From NCBI RefSeq assembly GCF_000472665.1, contig NZ_AXAC01000006.1, forward strand, positions 479-64,478: a stretch of 64,000 bases of DNA, in the 5' to 3' direction. This document shows, in pieces, positions 53,159 through 61,180 of the stretch. Under the pieces are notes generated by a model. That model saw only the letters and a list, made by a program, of their open reading frames with translations. It made no database searches and was not told the DNA's origin. How positions within the stretch are numbered: position 1 is the stretch's first letter; every line of letters starts with the position of its first letter. This DNA comes from Acetobacterium malicum subsp. dehalogenans DSM 11527. GTDB lineage: Bacteria > Bacillota > Clostridia > Eubacteriales > Eubacteriaceae. A program made the position numbers and the translations under genes.

Positions 53159-55360
53159 TTATCCCTCAGTTCTGATCAGACTTGCATACTCACCGCCCAA
53201 AGCCATCAATTCTTCATGGGTGCCGCGCTCTTTGACAACCCCGCAGCTCAGTACGATGATCTCATCACAATCGCGAATCGTTGATAACCGGTGGGCCACC
53301 AGAATGGTGCTGATGCCGCGGCGCCGGATGTTTTCACTGACCTCGGCCTCGGTGGCCGTATCCAGCGCACTGGTAGCCTCATCCATCACCAGGATCCGGG
53401 GATTTTTACATAAGGCCCGGGCGATTTCCAGTCGCTGTCGCTGCCCGCCGCTTAAGTTTTTTCCGCCTTCGCTTAAAATATGGTCAAAGGCGTTGGGCAA
53501 AGCCAGAATATCTTCATAGATACAGGCGTCTTTGGTGGCCTGGATGACATCCTCGACCGCAATGGTTTCATCCCACATGGTAATGTTGTCCAGCACCGAG
53601 GCCGAATACATCACGATTTCCTGATCGACCGAGCTCATCGTGTTGACCCGCAGCTCGGCCGGAATCGCTTTAATATCAATGCCATCAATGCGTATTTCAC
53701 CGCTCCAGGGCTGGTAAAGGGTGGTAATCATTTTGGCAATCGTCGATTTGCCGCTTCCCGATGAACCGACCAGGGCGATTGAACCACCAGCCCGGAGGGT
53801 CAGGTTCAAGCCCTGAATAATCGGGTCTGAGAGTCGGTTATATCCAAAGGTCAGATCCCGGATCTCAATCTCGCCTTCCAATTGATCACAGTCAAATCCA
53901 TCCAATGAAATTTTTTCTGACTCCAGGGCGATATCTTCCGGATATTTTTCGACATCATCGAGACGCGCAATATCGGCGATCATCCCCTGTAAGGCGGCAC
54001 TGGTGCTAACCAGCTCACTCATTGGCTGGGTAAAGCCGGTCATCAGCGTATTAAAGGCCACAAAGGTCCCAATGGTCATGGTTCCCATTAATACATACTC
54101 ACTACCGATAGTAAAGATCAGAGCCGTTAAGATCGCCGTCAGCAGAGTCGGCAGCACCGAAATAACGGCTTCCATCCGCCCCATCCGCTGTTCCACTGCC
54201 AGCGTTTCGGCACTGAGTCCGGCGATGCGGGTAAAGAAATTGTCTTCCTCACCAATTGACTTAATGGTTTCGATGGATTTCAGATTGACCATGATCCAGC
54301 CAATCGATTTCCCCTGATACTGCAGCAGCACCCGGTTGTTGTCAGCATTCTTTTTGGCTGTGTATTGCAGCAGAAAGATGTTGATCCCGGTGATGACGAT
54401 GCCAATCAGGGTCAAAATGACATTATATTGAAAAAGCAGAATCAGGTATAAAAAAGCTGTGACCAGATTAACCAGAATACGGGCCAGATTAGAAGACAAC
54501 GCGGTTGCCACGGTATTGATGCTTTGCATCCGGCTGTTGATATCACCGGATTGGCGCTGATTAAAAAACTCCACCGGCAACCGCAGGACATGACGAAGAT
54601 AGGTGCCGGCACTGTCGATGGCAATATAGTTCTCCATCCGCACCAGGGCGTTCTCCTTCAGCCAGTTGAGAATGGCCTGGAGTACCACGGTGTTTAGCAG
54701 AATAAAAACAAAAATCAAAATATCAAATTTTTCGGTATTATTGAGGTAATAATCGACAAATATTTTGGCGTAATTGGCAATAATCAAACCCGGAATAACC
54801 AGCAGCACCCCCAGCACCAGGGCATAGAGTAAGGGGGAAATCCCGGTTTGGGATAGCCGTTTAAACAGCGCCTTCCAGACATCGGGCTTTTCCCCGGCCT
54901 TTTTAAACTCCGGTCCCGGTCGGGACTCAATCACCACCCCGGTAAACATTTGTCCCAGTTCTTCCGTAGTGATTACCCGTTGTCCCGAAGCCGGATCGCA
55001 CAAATAAACCTTGTCGTTTTTAAACCCTTCCAGGACGACAAAATGGCTGAAATCCCAGTGAATAATCACCGGCATCGTCATTTCTTTTAACTTATCTACG
55101 GTACAGACAAAGCCCTGGGACTCGAGGCCGTAAAGTCGGGCTGTTCTGGCAATATTTCCGGCTTTTACCCCATCCCGGGAGACCCCGCAATCAATCCGGA
55201 GCGTCTCCAGGGTTTCGTAGCGCCCATAATAGGCCAGAATCATCGAAAGCGATGCTACCCCGCACTCTACTGCTTCCATTTGCAGCACTACCGGTACCTT
55301 AGCTATTTTAGGCAGTTTTCCGTGCTCATCCCGACTTTTCTCGGTTTCTGAATTCGTCAT
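53159..55360 (-). CDS. NHLM-type peptidase-containing ABC exporter (C39 peptidase)
   Basis: 733 residues. The C39 peptidase domain (1-135) has the catalytic set C33 (VECGVASL), H106 (HWDFSHFVVLEG) and D122 (LCDPASGQR). It would cut the precursor after its Gly-Gly, then six helices (about 165-440) and the ATPase domain (Walker A GSSGSGKSTIAK, signature LSGGQRQRLE, Walker B ILVMDEATSALD) drive export. Intact catalytic residues and the GG site in the precursor at 60880 fit each other. AAAGGCGG precedes the ATG. Confidence 0.93.
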   Translation of the reverse strand: MTNSETEKSRDEHGKLPKIAKVPVVLQMEAVECGVASLSMILAYYGRYETLETLRIDCGVSRDGVKAGNIARTARLYGLESQGFVCTVDKLKEMTMPVIIHWDFSHFVVLEGFKNDKVYLCDPASGQRVITTEELGQMFTGVVIESRPGPEFKKAGEKPDVWKALFKRLSQTGISPLLYALVLGVLLVIPGLIIANYAKIFVDYYLNNTEKFDILIFVFILLNTVVLQAILNWLKENALVRMENYIAIDSAGTYLRHVLRLPVEFFNQRQSGDINSRMQSINTVATALSSNLARILVNLVTAFLYLILLFQYNVILTLIGIVITGINIFLLQYTAKKNADNNRVLLQYQGKSIGWIMVNLKSIETIKSIGEEDNFFTRIAGLSAETLAVEQRMGRMEAVISVLPTLLTAILTALIFTIGSEYVLMGTMTIGTFVAFNTLMTGFTQPMSELVSTSAALQGMIADIARLDDVEKYPEDIALESEKISLDGFDCDQLEGEIEIRDLTFGYNRLSDPIIQGLNLTLRAGGSIALVGSSGSGKSTIAKMITTLYQPWSGEIRIDGIDIKAIPAELRVNTMSSVDQEIVMYSASVLDNITMWDETIAVEDVIQATKDACIYEDILALPNAFDHILSEGGKNLSGGQRQRLEIARALCKNPRILVMDEATSALDTATEAEVSENIRRRGISTILVAHRLSTIRDCDEIIVLSCGVVKERGTHEELMALGGEYASLIRTEG

Positions 55361-55377
55361 GAGTCTATGCCGCCTTT

Positions 55378-56202
55378 CTAAGAGATAATCAAATTAATGA
55401 GATATAACTGATCGGTGAAAATCGTCGCGCTGGCGGAGGTCCCAGCGGTGATTTCACCGCTGAAACCATTGTTTTCTTTGGTCCAGATATAATTCCCCTG
55501 ATCATCTACCTTGGGATCAATAATAATCTGCATTTCAACGGGACTCTCTTGCTCCTGAGATAAACCACTGAGCTGAACACTGCGAACAATCCCTCTTAAA
55601 TATCCATACTCATCGGTGGCGGCCGATTCCACCGCTACAAATGCCCGGTCTCCCTGCTTAACATTAATCGCCTGTTCATAGCTGGAATAAGCCAGCACCA
55701 CCACTGTGGTTTCTTCGTTCTCCCGTTTGACAATTTGACACAAGGTGCTGTTCTTAGGCAAGAATGCGCCGTCCTGAAAACTCAGGTCTGCCACCACACC
55801 GCTTTCCATCGCGACAATCATCGTTTGTCGTTTAACCAGGCTTTTCTCCTGATCAGTTAAAACGGCCCCACTGGTGATCTGAGCTGCGGTCCCCTCGGTG
55901 GTCAGTACACCCAGCAGATCACCCCGCTTGACATAATCGCCATTGGAGACACTGAGCTGGGATAAGATCCCTTCATTTTCAACCACCACTTGGGCGGTTC
56001 CTTCGCCATAGGATACCACCGCATCCATGGTGGTGGTGATGTTAATGGGGACGGTAATCGAATAAATGATCACACCGACTAAAAAAATGATAATCCCCAG
56101 CAATATCAGCAGATTCCCCGGACCGATGACCGTCATCAGGGCTGCATGCTCACTTTTTTTGGTGCTTTTATCCTCTTTATTTTTAAAAATGGATTTACTC
56201 AC
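55378..56202 (-). CDS. HlyD-like secretion adaptor (NHLM type)
   Basis: 274 residues starting at GTG (GGGAGGACAGG upstream), overlapping the solute-binding gene by eight bases. One membrane helix (about 33-55) is followed by an extracytoplasmic biotinyl/lipoyl-like hairpin domain (VVSYGEGTAQVVVENEGILSQLSVSNGDYVKRGDLLGVL) and a C-terminal beta domain (AVESAATDEYGYLRGIV). It should bridge the ABC exporters to the outside of the single membrane. Order and size match the secretion protein of NHLM systems. Confidence 0.88.
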   Translation of the reverse strand: MSKSIFKNKEDKSTKKSEHAALMTVIGPGNLLILLGIIIFLVGVIIYSITVPINITTTMDAVVSYGEGTAQVVVENEGILSQLSVSNGDYVKRGDLLGVLTTEGTAAQITSGAVLTDQEKSLVKRQTMIVAMESGVVADLSFQDGAFLPKNSTLCQIVKRENEETTVVVLAYSSYEQAINVKQGDRAFVAVESAATDEYGYLRGIVRSVQLSGLSQEQESPVEMQIIIDPKVDDQGNYIWTKENNGFSGEITAGTSASATIFTDQLYLINLIIS

Positions 56203-57337
56203 TACCCTGTCCTCCCCCCGTCAAATTGTCCTTGGGCACCAATTGATCATTGACATAGATCTTCTGGAACACCGGAATCCCGTTGATCAGCCGTTTATCA
56301 AAGCTTAAACTGCCATAGACTGTATCAATACTGTTCTCTTCCAGCACCTTTTTAAGGTCCGCTACGTCCAGACTCTGGGCCTGGTTCGCCGCGGCTGCCG
56401 CCAGGTGCATATTCATGTAGGCTTGAGCCGCCGGTAAATCCGGATTCTTCCCATAGGCCTGTTGATAAGCCTGAATGAATGCCGCTTCGGGACCCGCCGT
56501 GGCGGTATTGTTAAAATAACTGGTGACCTGGGTCAGGTTTTTCATGCTCTGGGGAATTATATAGGGCTGAATCTCAATGTCATAGCTGGCAAAAATTGGC
56601 CGGGTATTACCGGTTTTTTCCAGATACCCATAAAGCGCGGTGATATCCTCGCCGACACAGGCGGTAACGATGGCCTGGGCGCCCAGACTGTCCCATTTTT
56701 TTAGATAATAACGGAAATAATCCAGATTCGGTAGATAAGACACGGCATCAACAATTTCAATGCCGGCTTCACCCGCGTGTTCTTCAACTTTTTGCATATA
56801 ATCTTTGCCATAGGTATTGCCGGCGGTATGAACAACGGCAATCCGGCGGATACCCTGAGCGGCCATACTATTGACCATTTCACTGGCCATCGCATCATCC
56901 GATGGTGCGCAGAGATAGGCGCCCTCATTTTCAGCCAGATTTAGTTTCGAGCTGGCGATAATCGGTGCGAACAGCAGCTTATTATTCTGGTTATAGATGC
57001 TCCCCACCTTCAGCACATCATCGGTGCTCCGATGTCCGATAACAATCGGAAAACCTCGATTTTCGCCAATCCGGGTGGCTACTTCCACGGCGGTATTGGT
57101 GTTATTACCATCATCATTGTAATTGATTTCAATGGTTTGATTGAGGATCCCGCCCTGCTCATTGATCTCCTTAGCGGCCAGTTCGATGCCATTTTTAAAG
57201 GACTCACTGTACTCCTGCGAGAATGGATAAACCACATCCACCGACAGGGTGTTTATTTTGGCAGTTTCTGCTGTGCAGCCAAAGCAAAACACCAGGCCAA
57301 TCAATAAGATCGATAAGATCATAAGGTGTTTTTTCAT
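56195..57337 (-). CDS. Type I solute-binding lipoprotein inside the RiPP operon
   Basis: 380 residues; AAGGAGA before the ATG. Lipobox VFCFGC (Cys about 21) and a two-lobed type I periplasmic-binding fold of the branched-chain amino acid/amide class (PFSQEYSESFKNGIELAAKEINEQGG; GHRSTDDVLKVGSIYNQNNKLLFAPI; TAGNTYGKDYMQKVEEHAGEAGIEIVDAVSYLPNLDYF). No import permease is nearby; its only partners are the exporter and the maturases. It might bind the mature peptide, an immunity target or an inducing ligand. Co-transcribed, 32 bases after the 57370 maturase. Confidence 0.88.
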   Translation of the reverse strand: MKKHLMILSILLIGLVFCFGCTAETAKINTLSVDVVYPFSQEYSESFKNGIELAAKEINEQGGILNQTIEINYNDDGNNTNTAVEVATRIGENRGFPIVIGHRSTDDVLKVGSIYNQNNKLLFAPIIASSKLNLAENEGAYLCAPSDDAMASEMVNSMAAQGIRRIAVVHTAGNTYGKDYMQKVEEHAGEAGIEIVDAVSYLPNLDYFRYYLKKWDSLGAQAIVTACVGEDITALYGYLEKTGNTRPIFASYDIEIQPYIIPQSMKNLTQVTSYFNNTATAGPEAAFIQAYQQAYGKNPDLPAAQAYMNMHLAAAAANQAQSLDVADLKKVLEENSIDTVYGSLSFDKRLINGIPVFQKIYVNDQLVPKDNLTGGGQGSE

Positions 57338-57369
57338 CGCCTTCTCCTTACGTTTGTATAATTCTTAAA

Positions 57370-59073
57370 CTAAATAAATGCTGAAAATAAAATCAAATGC
57401 TGTTTACTCATTTTCACCAACAACTTTTTTAGGTCCCCGGCAGACAAATTCAATTTTTCAGCCATTTCACTGCTGGCAAATCTCCCGGAATAGCTGAGAA
57501 TCTCAACTTCGGTTTGACTGAGAGTGTTCAGATCCAACATCGAAAAATCCGGGATTTTGTGGATAATCCAGGTATTTCTTTCTTCTTCACTGAGCTCATA
57601 CCATTCTTTCAACAGGCCTTTGTACGCAATCAGTTTTTTATAGTACGCCACCATGGTCGCATCTTTGGCATAAATAAATTTAAGGTATCCGGCCGCAATA
57701 CCGTAGTTAAAGGCTAGGTTGAAGTCGGCTTTAATCCGTTCTTGGGGAATCAGACCTTTTTCAAACTGCTCCTTCATTTTATTGGAGACGGCCGTAATAA
57801 AACGGGAGCGACCCATACAGATTTCCGGCAGTGACAGCGCTTGGGTATGGTTGACCGGAAAATCCTCCAGGTTGGTCAGGCATTCCCGGTCTTCCAGAAC
57901 AATCCCGAATTTTTCGGGATGATTATAAATCTGGGTGCCGGGCAGGGGCATAATAAAGGTTGTTGAGATGTCCAACATCCCCGGCGCCAGATCCAGCAGC
58001 GCCAGGACTGTTTTAGTGGTCTCGGCGAGGGTTGCGGCGGTTTCAAAGGCGCCGCCGATAATATAATTCCCGGTTAACTGGGGCAATCCTTCGGCATAGC
58101 AGATCTCGACCACCTTTTTTATGTCGGCGGGGCTGGCTTGTTTGCCATAGGCTTTCAGCACATCATCCACCCCTGACTCCATTCCGATCTGCATCCGTAC
58201 CATGCCACTGTCAATCATTTCGCGGATCAGTGCTGAATGCTTTACCAAAAACCCGGGATGGCCTTCACAAAACCAGACAAAATTATATTTCTTTCGAAGC
58301 GTTCGCAAACCGGCTAAGATCTTTTTTAATCTAACTGGATTGGTGGTGAAGGTATCATCGCAGAAAAACAGGTATCGCGGTCGTCGACTGTTTTTTAAAC
58401 GGGCTGCTATTTCGCCCAGCACCGCTTCCGCAGTTCGCATCCGCAAATTTTTAGAATTCCCGCCCTCAAAACAGAAGGCACAACGATAAGGACAGCCTCT
58501 GGCGGTAATCACCGACAACAGCGGTCGCTCCTGATAATTAAACACATCCTCGTTGCGGGGCAGTTCATATTTTGAGAAATCTTCCAGGTAGACATAATCG
58601 GCATTCTGGGATTTTCGGATTTCACCCGGAACGAGCACATCTTCGCCCCGGACCTTGGCACCCAGCCAGGTTAGGAGGCTTTCTTCGCCTTCGCCTTTTA
58701 AAATGCCATCAGCCTGATAAACATCCAGATCATCTTCGGTCATATGCAAGGTTTGGGGGCCGCCCAATACGATATAAAAATGATAATGCTTTTTTAAATA
58801 GGTGATGATGGCTGCTACCGCTGACCGATTATCAAAATCACAGTAAAAACAGACCGCAAACAGACGGTCTTTCATTTCTTCGATGGTTTTTACTGCGTCG
58901 GTGGTAATGCCGGTATAGGTTTTTGCATCAAAACCATTGGCATTGAGTTGGGCCGCCAGGGTCAATATTCCCAGATTTTCGATCATTTCAAAGGTCCGGC
59001 CCCGGATCATTCGTTGGGTGTAGACCAATAGAACTTCGGGTTTCCTGGTTACGGTTTCCGGTATAAAAGCCAC
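57370..59073 (-). CDS. B12-binding-type radical SAM RiPP maturase 1
   Basis: 567 residues starting at GTG (GGAGGGG upstream), overlapping the previous gene by 25 bases. Residues 10-135 are a B12-binding-like domain (CFYCDFDN; VLGGPQTLHM), residues about 185-400 the radical SAM barrel with CxxxCxxC = C194, C198, C201 (ARGCPYRCAFCFEGG) and the CDDTFTTN, QIGMESG and YIIGGAFET motifs. The C-terminal 60 residues (LSQTEVEILSYSGRFASSEMAEKL) form a winged-helix-like end. It differs most from its siblings by lacking the FELW motif. Such enzymes methylate unactivated carbon or make other C-C changes on peptides. Confidence 0.9.
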   Translation of the reverse strand: MAFIPETVTRKPEVLLVYTQRMIRGRTFEMIENLGILTLAAQLNANGFDAKTYTGITTDAVKTIEEMKDRLFAVCFYCDFDNRSAVAAIITYLKKHYHFYIVLGGPQTLHMTEDDLDVYQADGILKGEGEESLLTWLGAKVRGEDVLVPGEIRKSQNADYVYLEDFSKYELPRNEDVFNYQERPLLSVITARGCPYRCAFCFEGGNSKNLRMRTAEAVLGEIAARLKNSRRPRYLFFCDDTFTTNPVRLKKILAGLRTLRKKYNFVWFCEGHPGFLVKHSALIREMIDSGMVRMQIGMESGVDDVLKAYGKQASPADIKKVVEICYAEGLPQLTGNYIIGGAFETAATLAETTKTVLALLDLAPGMLDISTTFIMPLPGTQIYNHPEKFGIVLEDRECLTNLEDFPVNHTQALSLPEICMGRSRFITAVSNKMKEQFEKGLIPQERIKADFNLAFNYGIAAGYLKFIYAKDATMVAYYKKLIAYKGLLKEWYELSEEERNTWIIHKIPDFSMLDLNTLSQTEVEILSYSGRFASSEMAEKLNLSAGDLKKLLVKMSKQHLILFSAFI

Positions 59074-60800
59074 TTATGCCCCTCCATTTTATTCAGGGAT
59101 TGTTCCGCCTGGTTGTAGAAATCAGCATTTTTTCCCTGGGGGTCCAGTTTCAGTTTGCCCTGTTGCAGGATTTCTTTTTGAGAAAGTTTGCCATTGCATA
59201 ATTTCAGCAGGGTATAGTCGATTTCATCCAGTTCCTGATCAAATATCTGCGGTTTTTCGCCGCTAACATCGGTGTACAGCCACAGCTCAAAGGTGCGGTG
59301 GACAATCGCCGCTTCAGCATTTTTTCCCAATTGATCACTCCGGACATACTCATCCGAAGCCCGCATTTTCCAATAGGCATCATCAATCGGAATATTTTTA
59401 TAGACATAATCATTCCAACGGGTAAAAACACCATACTGACGACCCAAGCGGTAAGAATCCAGAATTACCGCTTCGGGAATTTTTCCATCAAAATAAATTT
59501 TTCGCATTTCATTCTGCAGCCGTTTGTTAGCCTGCAAACGAATATTAATCAGGTTCGTAAAATCCAGTTCTTTAGTGCGGGAAAGGGGAATATCCTCATT
59601 ACAGCAATCAATCAAATCCTCATAGATGGACATCCCGAATTTTTCCGGATTAAGGGTGATGGGAGTTTTGGGATAGGGCAAAAATGAAAAATAAGCGGTT
59701 TCGAACTGACCTGGAGCCCGGTAAAGTAGTTCCATAATCAAATCCTCGGATTCCGCGATGGTTTGCCGGGTTTCATGGGGACCGCCAATAATAATATTGC
59801 CAGAAATGCCGTGAATCCCCGAATCAACGCAGTGGTCAATAACATCAACAGCCATTTTCCGGGTTATTTTTTTATTATAGCTTTTTAAAACCTCATCACT
59901 GCCGGATTCCAGCCCAAAAAAGATCTTTTTAAGGCCAGCTTTCGCCAGATTCCCGGCCATCTCCCGGTGCTTGTCAATCGTTGAGATATGCGCGCTGGCA
60001 AACCAGACAAAATCATAATCTTGGCGGATTTCTGTTATTTCCTGACAAATCTGGTTGACCCGCTTATGATCCAGGGTAAAGGTATCATCAAGAAAGTTAA
60101 TATAATTAATGGCTGGATCGCGTTCAAAATTCTGCCGGATCTCCGTCATCAGTGACGGCACCGAATGGCGACGAACCCGTTTGGCGTTGGCTCCTTCATA
60201 ACAGAAGGTGCAGCCAAAGGGGCAGCCCCGGCCGGTCAAGATTGGCAGCAGCCGATAATATTTATAATCGTTGGTCAGGGTAATATCCGGCCAGGGAATG
60301 TCGTCCAGTTCTTCCGGGGGCTTTCGTGGCGGTGTTTCCACCAGGGTTTCCGTTTCATCGAGATAAACAATCCCCTGAATCGCTTCAAGCGAACCTTTAT
60401 CTTTGATGAAATAATCCATCAGCTCCACAATCGTTTCTTCGCCCTCGCCGATACAGGCTGCCTCAATCGCGGTTTGTTTCAGAAATTGGGCATCCATTCC
60501 AGAAGTTTGTGGCCCACCCGCCAGCAAAGTCACCTCGGGATAGCGTTTTTTTACTTCCTGGGCAAAGGTTTTTACCCAATGAACATTGTTAAAATCACAG
60601 TAGAAACCAATGATTTTGGGTTTATTTTCTGTTTCCATCACAGCGATGACATAATCCAGGGCTTCCTTGGCATAACCCTGAAACATTTCAACTTGATAAC
60701 CTTTTTGCCTTAATAGTTGAGTCAGTATATTCATTCCCAGATTACTGCCGGGAATATAACCGCTGACATAGCGGTGTGATTTGATCAATAATAATTCCAT
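59049..60800 (-). CDS. B12-binding-type radical SAM RiPP maturase 2
   Basis: 583 residues from MELLLIKS (AAAGGGGGGG upstream; the earlier in-frame start at 60842 lies in the hairpin region). B12-binding-like domain (1-130) with GFYCDFNNVHW and AGGPQTSGM; radical SAM barrel with C193, C197, C200 (GRGCPFGCTFCYEGAN), FLDDTFTLD, FFGLESGSDEVLKSY and IIIGGPHET. The C-terminal domain holds FELWLYTDVSGEKPQ and a helix set DEIDYTLLKLCNGKLSQKEIL that resembles a PqqD-like recognition element. First gene after the precursor. Confidence 0.9.
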   Translation of the reverse strand: MELLLIKSHRYVSGYIPGSNLGMNILTQLLRQKGYQVEMFQGYAKEALDYVIAVMETENKPKIIGFYCDFNNVHWVKTFAQEVKKRYPEVTLLAGGPQTSGMDAQFLKQTAIEAACIGEGEETIVELMDYFIKDKGSLEAIQGIVYLDETETLVETPPRKPPEELDDIPWPDITLTNDYKYYRLLPILTGRGCPFGCTFCYEGANAKRVRRHSVPSLMTEIRQNFERDPAINYINFLDDTFTLDHKRVNQICQEITEIRQDYDFVWFASAHISTIDKHREMAGNLAKAGLKKIFFGLESGSDEVLKSYNKKITRKMAVDVIDHCVDSGIHGISGNIIIGGPHETRQTIAESEDLIMELLYRAPGQFETAYFSFLPYPKTPITLNPEKFGMSIYEDLIDCCNEDIPLSRTKELDFTNLINIRLQANKRLQNEMRKIYFDGKIPEAVILDSYRLGRQYGVFTRWNDYVYKNIPIDDAYWKMRASDEYVRSDQLGKNAEAAIVHRTFELWLYTDVSGEKPQIFDQELDEIDYTLLKLCNGKLSQKEILQQGKLKLDPQGKNADFYNQAEQSLNKMEGHKWLLYRKP

Positions 60801-60848
60801 ATCTAACACCCCCCCTTTGAACTGCTGACTGTAGCCAACCAATCAGTA

Positions 60849-60871
60849 GTTCGAAGGGGGAAATCCCCTTC
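60849..60871 (-). promoter_or_regulatory. Stem-loop between the precursor and downstream maturase genes
   Basis: On the minus strand GAAGGGGATTTCCCCCTTC forms a tight hairpin, without a T run. It sits nine bases after the precursor stop. It is likely a partial terminator or an mRNA-stabilising element that raises the precursor level over the enzymes. Confidence 0.55.
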
Positions 60872-60879
60872 TTCGCTTA

Positions 60880-61152
60880 TTAAGCTCTAGCTGTTTGTGT
60901 TGCTGTAAAGGCGTAATCTACGCCAACAATACTTAAACCGCCAGCAGCCTGATCCAATTGATCATCACTGATTGGTTGTTTTGCCTGTGCTTCTTTAAAA
61001 GCAGCATCAAATTCAGCTGCAGTACAGCTGTAACCTAATTTTGCAACAACTGCATCAAATTCTGCTTCAGTTTTAGCATCATCAAGTTGTTTTGCCAATG
61101 CCTCATCAGTTAATACTTTTGCGGCTAATGCTTTTGCACCATCAATACTCAT
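60880..61152 (-). CDS. RiPP precursor peptide with Nif11-like leader
   Basis: 90 residues from MSIDGAKA; AAAGGAGG is ideally placed before this ATG, and an upstream in-frame start lies within it. Residues 1-72 match the Nif11-like leader family (MSIDGAKALAAKVLTDEAL; VAKLGYSCTAAEFDAAF; ISDDQLDQAAGG). The GG at 71-72 is the cleavage site for the C39 exporter. The core is residues 73-90, LSIVGVDYAFTATQTARA: 18 residues, no Cys, one Ser, three Thr, one Tyr and one Asp. With no Cys or lanthionine enzyme, modification by radical chemistry is the expectation. It lies between two maturase genes in the operon. Confidence 0.9.
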   Translation of the reverse strand: MSIDGAKALAAKVLTDEALAKQLDDAKTEAEFDAVVAKLGYSCTAAEFDAAFKEAQAKQPISDDQLDQAAGGLSIVGVDYAFTATQTARA

Positions 61153-61180
61153 TTTCTTCCTCCTTTCCAAACGATTTTGG

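Noticed and set aside
53016-53519. 167-residue frame antisense across the two ABC transporter genes
   Set aside because: Spans the boundary of two certain genes and has low-complexity Ser/Arg-rich composition.
60165-60713. 182-residue frame antisense to maturase 2
   Set aside because: Overlaps a clear radical SAM gene entirely and has no start signal.
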